Positions 21,341-26,775 of a DNA stretch of 26,775 nucleotides are shown here, in pieces. Origin of the DNA: Candidatus Schekmanbacteria bacterium (GTDB taxonomy: Bacteria > CSSED10-310 > JACPHN01). The notes below the pieces were generated by a model. It had not been told where the DNA came from and ran no database searches. It was given only the letters and a program-made list of their open reading frames with translations. Every line of letters starts with the position of its first letter. Position 1 is the stretch's first letter. The stretch lies in contig JACPHN010000152.1 of assembly GCA_016188575.1 (NCBI GenBank), forward strand, positions 1 through 26,775. Direction: 5' to 3'. The position numbers were made by a program, and so were the translations under genes.

Positions 21341-23640
21341 GATGTGGCACCTTCGGTGATGGTGGGTTCAGTGGCGGCCTCGTCTGTGGGAACGGTTGCC
21401 GCGGCGTGGGCGGGAACGCCGATGCGCTGGAGCTCCTGGGCGACTGTCTCGGCAGTTCCCGAAGGCACGTGCAGGCCAAACGGTTTGCCTGCGGGCGTGG
21501 TGAGAGCTTTTTCCGGGATCGCGGGATTGAGTCGTTGCAGCTCCCCGACCGAGGTCACGGCGAGCTCGGCGAGCATGCGCAAGCTCACCGGCCGCTCGAC
21601 AATCACGGTCTCGTATGCGGGCGCGGTGCTCATCGTTTCCAGCGGGTCTTCGCCGGAGATGCCGAAGGCGTCCGGCGCCGCCGAGATGATAGCGATGGCC
21701 ATAATGCGCGGAACGTATTCGGTGGTCTCGGTCGCGAGCAGGCGCTGCTCGACGAGTCGCCAGAAGCTTCTGGTGCCCAGCGGGTCATCGAGCTGTTTGA
21801 GTGCCCAGCGGACCTTGCCGTCGCCCGCGTTGTATGCCGCCATGGCCAGAAAGAAGGATCCGGATCCGAAGATCGAGAGATGGTCGAGAAAGATCTCGCG
21901 TGCGGCCTCCGTGGACTTGAGCGGGTCGGTGCGCTCGTCGACGGCCTTGGTCACGCGCAAGCCGTAGTCCTTTGCCGTTCCCGGCATCAGTTGCCACAGA
22001 CCGACGGCGCCAGCCTTGGACCGTGCCTGGGGGTAGAAGTTGCTTTCGACGAAGGCGACGTAGATGAGGTTTTCGGGCAGCTTTCGGCGGGCCAGGACTT
22101 GCTTGAGCAACGCGTTGTACTTCCTGCCACGCTGCAATCCGCGCACGTATTGCTCGCGCATGCCGCCGGCCGAGTACTCGTCGACGAACCGCTCCACGGA
22201 GCTTGTGAACCCGGCCTGGTTTGCCGGCGCGCGTTCGCCGAACCCTTCGGATAGCCGCGTGATCTCGTCGCGAATGCGCGCGCGTCGCGCTTCAGGCGAA
22301 AGTGGACCGAGGGGTTGGCGTGGCGGCGCCTTGCTGCCTGCGACGACCGGTTCGTTGCTCGGAGACCGCCCGCCGAGCCGCGCTTCCTGAAGGCGCGCGA
22401 GCTGTTCGGGTGGCATTTTCGCTACCTGCTCCTGGAGAGTGGCGTAGAGTCCGGCGAGGTCAAGGCCCGCGTCCTCCGGAGGCAGGCCGAGGCGGAGGAT
22501 TTGCCAACCTTTCAGGCGCGACGGGAGGTTTGCGAGGTCGAGGCAGTCGAGGGCGGCCTGCATGTTCTCGAATGCCACCACCGTCTCGCTGGATCGGCTT
22601 GCGAGCAGCGCGGCGCTGACGTGCTGGTGGGCGGCATCGAGGAGCTCCGCGGTCTGGTAGGTCGAGAGGCGATCGCGCGCGCGCTGAAACCGCTCCTGCT
22701 GGCGAGAAAGGTAGAGGTAGCCCGCAAGCAACCCCAGCGCCACGACCGCCGCCGTGAGGCCCAGCGGGAGAAGCCACGACAATGGCCCGGCGCGCCGGCG
22801 GGATGCGGGGAGCAAGCTGTCCGGCGACGCCCCCGGCGGGAGGACGCGATAGACGAATGGGTAGGCGTCGAAAGAGACGGTCTCCCCGGGCTGCAGGAGG
22901 TGCTGGGTGACGCGGCGGCCGTTCACGAAGGTGCCGTTGGTGCTGCCGAGATCCTCGAGGAGCAGCCCGGTGGGCGCGCGCATCAGGCGGGCATGCTGCT
23001 TGGAGATGCTGGCCTCCGGCAGGACGATCTGCGCGTCCTGCTCTCGTCCGACAATGGATACGGTGCCGGCGAGCTCGATGGCGCGCAGCCCGCTTCCGGG
23101 TATCGATCCGACCAGAAAGTGCCGGTTTGCGTCGGCGAGGGAGCGGACGACGGTTCCCTGACCTTTCAGCATCCAGGCGTCGGGAGCGGATGGGGAAGGC
23201 GGCGCGGGTGCGGCGGTCGGCGTGGGGCGGGGTGGGACAGGAGTGGAGTCGGGGGCGACCTGCACCGCGGGGGCGCGGCGGGCGGTACGCAGCTCGTCAG
23301 TCGGAGAGACGGGCAGCGCCAGCGCCTCGCCGCCGCTCACGAAGCGAAGCGTTGTGCGGGGGCCAAGCTGCACGCGGCTTCCCGACGGTAGGGGCGCGGC
23401 GTCCGCCAGTCTGCGGCCGTTCAGTATGGTCCCATTGGTGCTGCTCTCGTCCCGGATCATGGCCTGGCCATGATGCAAGTAGAGCGTGGCGTGGTGCCGG
23501 GAGACCGAGGAGTCGGCAATCTGGACCGTGCAGGAGGCTGACTTGCCGATGCTGACCTGCTCGGTGTCGCGGAGCGTGACGTCGAAGGCGCGGCCGGCAG
23601 CCGGTCCGCCCTCGACCACGAGTCGACCTTCCAGGATCAT
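21337..23640 (-). CDS. FHA-FHA-transmembrane-lytic transglycosylase (MltD-like) fusion protein
   Basis: 767-aa protein with an unusual order of domains. FHA 1 (~5-101) has IGKSASC, SSVSRHHATL (Ser47, His50) and ESSTNGTILNG. FHA 2 (~176-268) has IVGREQDAQ, SISKQHARL (Ser213, His216) and GSTNGTFVNG. A Pro-rich linker joins them. A single membrane helix lies at ~288-311, preceded by SRRRAG, which fits an N-in topology. The ~205-residue stretch after it is helical and Pro-rich. The SLT domain (~515-650) is MltD-type: YVAFVESNFYPQARS with catalytic Glu532, GAVGLWQLMPGTAKDYGL and AMAAYNAGDGKVRWAL. A LysM-like MltD tail follows at 681-740. FHA domains bind phosphothreonine, so a cytoplasmic reader is joined to a periplasmic peptidoglycan-cutting enzyme. 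AGGA lies 7 nt before the ATG. The stop overlaps the ABC ATPase start. Confidence 0.92.
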   Translation of the reverse strand: MILEGRLVVEGGPAAGRAFDVTLRDTEQVSIGKSASCTVQIADSSVSRHHATLYLHHGQAMIRDESSTNGTILNGRRLADAAPLPSGSRVQLGPRTTLRFVSGGEALALPVSPTDELRTARRAPAVQVAPDSTPVPPRPTPTAAPAPPSPSAPDAWMLKGQGTVVRSLADANRHFLVGSIPGSGLRAIELAGTVSIVGREQDAQIVLPEASISKQHARLMRAPTGLLLEDLGSTNGTFVNGRRVTQHLLQPGETVSFDAYPFVYRVLPPGASPDSLLPASRRRAGPLSWLLPLGLTAAVVALGLLAGYLYLSRQQERFQRARDRLSTYQTAELLDAAHQHVSAALLASRSSETVVAFENMQAALDCLDLANLPSRLKGWQILRLGLPPEDAGLDLAGLYATLQEQVAKMPPEQLARLQEARLGGRSPSNEPVVAGSKAPPRQPLGPLSPEARRARIRDEITRLSEGFGERAPANQAGFTSSVERFVDEYSAGGMREQYVRGLQRGRKYNALLKQVLARRKLPENLIYVAFVESNFYPQARSKAGAVGLWQLMPGTAKDYGLRVTKAVDERTDPLKSTEAAREIFLDHLSIFGSGSFFLAMAAYNAGDGKVRWALKQLDDPLGTRSFWRLVEQRLLATETTEYVPRIMAIAIISAAPDAFGISGEDPLETMSTAPAYETVIVERPVSLRMLAELAVTSVGELQRLNPAIPEKALTTPAGKPFGLHVPSGTAETVAQELQRIGVPAHAAATVPTDEAATEPTITEGATS

Positions 23641-23726
23641 GCGGCCTTCCTCGCGCTGGCGCGAGCCGCTGCAGCGCCCTCCGCATTCCGCCGCGGGAGT
23701 GGCAGCCGCGGCGCCGTGTCCGACAA
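23637..23726 (-). CDS. Possible 29-aa leader peptide before the FHA-transglycosylase gene
   Basis: A short frame starts at TTG 23726 with GGAGG 7 nt upstream (an ATG at 23732 is only 1 nt from the same GGAGG) and ends in a TGA that overlaps the ATG of the FHA gene (ATGA). The peptide begins SDTAPRLPLPRR and ends in an Ala/Arg-rich tail. The ribosome site and overlap suggest translational coupling, but a frame this short in GC-rich DNA may be chance. Confidence 0.25.
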   Translation of the reverse strand: MSDTAPRLPLPRRNAEGAAAARASARKAA

Positions 23727-23826
23727 GAGCATACCTCCAAGTGAGCGGTTTTCCGCAGCCGTCGCGGTGCGTGCGCCGCGGTGGCGGGGCACAGCGTGGG
23801 CCCCGATCGACCGTACAGCAACCTTA

Positions 23827-26751
23827 TCATCGCCGGAACCTCAGGTCAAAGGTCGGGAGCCTGGTTGTGTGGCGTGGCGGTGCGGCACCGGTCGAGGCGC
23901 GCGGGTGGCGAGCTGCCACGAGGGCGATGCCGATGACGGCCGCGAGCAGCAAAGACGATCCTGATGGGACGGCGGGCGCGCCGTCTTGAATTGTGACGGT
24001 TACAGCGCTTGGGTCAACTTGAACCGCGTCCTGCGGGTCGGTAAACGTTACGGCAAAGGTCTCGGCGGCCTCGGCTTCCGCGCCGCTCAGGAGGCTGACC
24101 GAGATTGTCTGGGAGGCGCCGTCGGGGCTGCCAGTGGCGAAGACGAGAGTACCGCTGGTCGCGGTGAAGTCCTGCCCGGCGCTGGCGGTGCCGTCCGCGG
24201 TGGCGTAGTCGACCCGGATCTCCGCGGCGGAGGGCGCCCCATCCCAGGTGCGCAGCCGCACGGGGATGTCGAAACCGCTCATGCTCTCCCAGACGGTGCG
24301 CGCGGCTTTCGTCGGGCCGACCATCGCCGCGGCGAGCGCCGTCGTTGCCGACGCGGAGTCGTTGTCGTCTCGCGGGTCGGCCTGGTCAGCGGCGGCCGCC
24401 GCGGTGAGGGTGACGGATCCGGGGGCGGCGGGCGCGGTCAGCTCCAGCGCCACAGTGGCGGTGCCGCCCGCGGCGATGCCGTCGAGCGCGCATGCCAGCG
24501 GCGCCGTGCCGCTGCATTCGCCCTGGCTCGGCGTCGCGGTGACGAGAACGGCGCCTTCCGGCAGGGTGGCGGTGAGCGTGACGCCGGTGGCCGCGAGCTC
24601 ACCGAGGTTGCGGGCGGTGAGGGTGTAGCGCAGCGGGCCGCCGGCGAGCACCGGGTCGGCGTCTTCCGCGATGGCCGCGGCGACGTCCGCGCCGGGCGCG
24701 AGCACCACGAGAAAGCCATCGTATTCGCCCTGCAGAGTCGTTTGCAAACCGCCCGCTATCGGGAAGTCGGCGGACGCGGTGGCCCCCCCGACCACCGTTC
24801 GCCCATCCGCGGTCACGGCGACCGCCTTTGCGCCGTCCTCCAGCACTCCGCCGAGAAACGTCGAGAATCCGAGCGTGCCGTCGGGGCCGAAACGCGCGGC
24901 GAAGGCGTCCCATCCGCCGGCGTGGTCCGCAATCGTCCCCAACACCGGTAGCCCGTCGCCGTTGGTGCGCCCGGCGATGTGAATGTTGCCCGCCACGTCG
25001 ACCGCGATGTCCCGGACCTCGTCGTCCCGCGATCCGCCAAAGTAGGTCGAGAAGCGCAACGCCGTGCCCGCGGCGTTGAGAACGGCGACGAATACATCAT
25101 CGTAGTCGCCTGGAGTCGGCTGGAAGGCGTTCACGACCGGGAAGTCGGTGGAACCAGTGTCGCCGGTCATGGCGAAGTTGCCGCTGGAGTCCACAGCGAC
25201 GGCCAGGCATTCATCTCTCCCAATGCCGCCGAGGAACGTGGCGTACAGGATCGCCGATCCCGCCGTGTCGAGTACCGCCAGGAGCGCCTGCGTGTTTCCC
25301 TTCATGCCTGAGTCGAACGCATCGTCGGTGAGCGGAAAGTCGGCAGAACCGGAAATGCCGCAGGCGATGAGCCGGCCGGCGCCGTCAAGCGCGATGCCGC
25401 CGAAGTCATCGCTACTGCTGCCGCCGAGATAGGTGGCGTAGGCGAGGCCGCCGTCGGGCAAGACCTTCACGAGGAAGCCGTCAGACGTACCTCCCAGGGT
25501 CGTGTCAAGCGCGTTTACGACGGGGAAGTCCAGCGAGTCCGTGCCACCGCCGGCGTACAGGTTTCCGGCACCGTCCGCGGCGACGTCGGACACTATATCA
25601 CCGCCGGAACCGCCGAGATAGCTCGCGTAGACCAGCTCTGAACCCGACGGCGAGATGGAGGCGACAAAGCCGGTGAAGACGAGCTCGGCGCTGGCCTTCT
25701 CCGGCTGGAAGGCGTTCATGACAGGAAAGTCGCTCGATAGCGTGCTCCCCGCCAGGAAAATACCTCCGGCCGGTCCCAGCGCCATGACATTGGGAGACTC
25801 CCAGTCGCTACCGCCAAGAACCGTCGAATAGAGGAGCTGCCGCCCGTCGGGAGACAGCTTGCTGACAAAGGCATCCGACTGCCAGGGTCCGCCTGAATAC
25901 AGGGGGTCGGTTACTGGGAACCCATCGCCAGCGGTGCTGCCGCTGACGTAGATGTTGCCGTCGCCATCGATCTTCACGTCGTCGATCACGTCACCGAGGC
26001 CGCCGCCCCAGTAGGTCGCGTATTCGAGCACCGGGTCGATGACCAGCGGCAAGCCGGGCTCGACCGCGGCGGAATCCAGGTCGAAGCCGACCCGCCAGGC
26101 TCGCGTCCCGCCAGGAGCGGGGCTGATGCGGTAGGTACAGGGGATGAAACGCCGTCCGTGGGCGTCGTCTTGATAGGCTACGGGCCGGCGGAGGCGCAGC
26201 TCTCCGGCTGGAACGGTCAGTACCAGGTCGCCGTCCGCCGCGATCGCCGCGCTGGCGGCGCCTTCCACGTCGAGAGCCGCGGCCCCCGGGTCGGCTCCCG
26301 GCCGGACGGTGACGTCGAGCTCCACGGCGCCCTGTCGTCCATAGTAGGTGAGGTCGACGCCCGGGTACACCTCGCGCGCTTCGACGCGAGCGAAATGGGG
26401 CACATCCCGGCGCCAGCGCGAGGGGTCGCGGCCGACCAGATAATGGCTGCGACCGGGCAACGGGTTTGCCCCGGCGAGCGCGGCGTCAGGGCGGGCCCCG
26501 GCGAACCGGAGGTGAATCGCCGCGCCGCCGCGCGGAGTGACGATCGCTTCCGCCGGCGTGATGGTGACGCGGTAGCCGCGGGCGCGGGCGACGAAGGCTT
26601 TCTCGCCGCTGCCCAAGGTGCGCGGCTCGAAGCACAGCGGCAAGCCCGCGAGCAGGCTCGGGGCGCTGGAGGCGGGAAGCGCGCCGGTCCCCCAGGCCGT
26701 CAACAACAGGGCGAAAAGCGACGCGACCAGGCGAACGTGCAGCGACTTCAT
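23827..26751 (-). CDS. Secreted SBBP-repeat beta-propeller protein with DUF11-like and Calx-beta domains
   Basis: 974-aa protein. A signal peptide (1-~30) and a ~200-residue N-terminal domain of the kind that precedes SBBP repeats (DUF7948-like; HYLVGRDPSRWRRDVPHF, YPGVDLTYYG) lead into seven ~60-residue SBBP repeats (243-685), each opening YATYxGG or a variant (YATYWGG, YSTVLGG, YASYLGG, YATYLGG, YATFLGG, FSTYFGG, FSTFLGG) and carrying a DFPV-like element. Seven repeats suit a closed seven-bladed propeller. Then come a DUF11/CARDB-like beta sandwich (~688-805; ADPRDDNDSA), a Calx-beta domain (~815-925; VDYATADGTASAGQDFTATS) and a C-terminal hydrophobic helix (931-947) followed by a basic tail, possibly a sorting or anchoring signal. 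Surface or secreted role likely, perhaps binding. AAAGGAG sits 8 nt before the ATG. Confidence 0.9.
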   Translation of the reverse strand: MKSLHVRLVASLFALLLTAWGTGALPASSAPSLLAGLPLCFEPRTLGSGEKAFVARARGYRVTITPAEAIVTPRGGAAIHLRFAGARPDAALAGANPLPGRSHYLVGRDPSRWRRDVPHFARVEAREVYPGVDLTYYGRQGAVELDVTVRPGADPGAAALDVEGAASAAIAADGDLVLTVPAGELRLRRPVAYQDDAHGRRFIPCTYRISPAPGGTRAWRVGFDLDSAAVEPGLPLVIDPVLEYATYWGGGLGDVIDDVKIDGDGNIYVSGSTAGDGFPVTDPLYSGGPWQSDAFVSKLSPDGRQLLYSTVLGGSDWESPNVMALGPAGGIFLAGSTLSSDFPVMNAFQPEKASAELVFTGFVASISPSGSELVYASYLGGSGGDIVSDVAADGAGNLYAGGGTDSLDFPVVNALDTTLGGTSDGFLVKVLPDGGLAYATYLGGSSSDDFGGIALDGAGRLIACGISGSADFPLTDDAFDSGMKGNTQALLAVLDTAGSAILYATFLGGIGRDECLAVAVDSSGNFAMTGDTGSTDFPVVNAFQPTPGDYDDVFVAVLNAAGTALRFSTYFGGSRDDEVRDIAVDVAGNIHIAGRTNGDGLPVLGTIADHAGGWDAFAARFGPDGTLGFSTFLGGVLEDGAKAVAVTADGRTVVGGATASADFPIAGGLQTTLQGEYDGFLVVLAPGADVAAAIAEDADPVLAGGPLRYTLTARNLGELAATGVTLTATLPEGAVLVTATPSQGECSGTAPLACALDGIAAGGTATVALELTAPAAPGSVTLTAAAAADQADPRDDNDSASATTALAAAMVGPTKAARTVWESMSGFDIPVRLRTWDGAPSAAEIRVDYATADGTASAGQDFTATSGTLVFATGSPDGASQTISVSLLSGAEAEAAETFAVTFTDPQDAVQVDPSAVTVTIQDGAPAVPSGSSLLLAAVIGIALVAARHPRASTGAAPPRHTTRLPTFDLRFRR

Positions 26752-26775
26752 CGGCGGGGCTCCTTTCTCGTCACG

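Noticed and set aside
20762-22254. Long plus-strand frames over the ABC ATPase and FHA-transglycosylase genes
   Set aside because: Out-of-frame shadows of well-supported minus-strand genes, with GC-rich low-complexity translations.
23986-24951. 321-aa plus-strand frame antisense to the SBBP protein
   Set aside because: Gly/Arg-rich translation without motifs; typical antisense open frame in GC-rich repeat coding DNA.
24697-26025. DNA tandem repeat or CRISPR-like array in the SBBP gene
   Set aside because: The periodicity is at protein level (about 60 residues) with diverged DNA; there are no identical direct repeats with spacers.

Overview
The window is one contig piece from the chromosome of a GC-rich bacterium, probably Gram-negative. 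Pointers to an outer-membrane-type cell are a heptosyltransferase-like GT9 enzyme, a class 2 (membrane, quinone-linked) dihydroorotate dehydrogenase and an MltD-type lytic transglycosylase. DUF1844, a GT9 with an N-terminal Cys/His motif, type 2 IPP isomerase and an SBBP-repeat secreted protein together suggest a deltaproteobacterial-grade lineage (Desulfobacterota, Binatota or Myxococcota relatives). That placement is inference from gene content only. Nearly all sequence is coding, genes are tightly packed, many starts are GTG or TTG, and neighbouring genes often share ATGA-type or 8-nt overlaps. I see no tRNA, insertion sequence, prophage or CRISPR array.

Layout. (1) 1-356: 3' end of a 23S rRNA gene, a 5S rRNA gene and a strong intrinsic terminator, ending an rRNA operon read left to right. 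(2) 389-5020/5089, minus strand: a four-gene operon encoding MoxR AAA+ ATPase, DUF58 protein, TgpA-like membrane transglutaminase and a small DUF1844 protein. The 5' half of the DUF58 gene is an AT-rich island holding a perfect 10-bp hairpin and antisense promoter-like boxes. (3) 5132-7688: MBL-fold hydrolase with a near-consensus promoter, AMMECR1/AmrA protein, a membrane-anchored protein of unknown function and a single-domain STAS protein. (4) 7877-10908: GT9 glycosyltransferase translationally coupled to an amidohydrolase, then an unrecognised 300-aa protein whose 3' end overlaps the amidohydrolase tail by 69 bp on the other strand. (5) 11166-14610: type 2 IPP isomerase, an App1/HAD-like phosphatase, a small zinc-ribbon-like protein and a PP2C Ser/Thr phosphatase. 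(6) 14687-18828: pyrD coupled to a calcineurin-like phosphoesterase, then, beyond the longest non-coding gap, an amidase-signature hydrolase. (7) 18976-26751, minus strand: NatAB-like ABC exporter genes fused by overlaps to a gene for a protein with two FHA domains, one transmembrane helix and an MltD-type transglycosylase; upstream lies a 974-aa secreted SBBP beta-propeller protein with DUF11-like and Calx-beta domains.

How the genes could work together. Two themes stand out. One is phospho-signalling: a PP2C phosphatase, a STAS protein, and FHA phosphothreonine readers, the last physically joined to a periplasmic cell-wall-cutting enzyme and co-transcribed with an ABC transporter. The other is cell-envelope work: MoxR/DUF58/transglutaminase, GT9, the transglycosylase and the secreted propeller. 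The FHA-FHA-TM-transglycosylase/ABC operon is the best candidate here for a little-described system.
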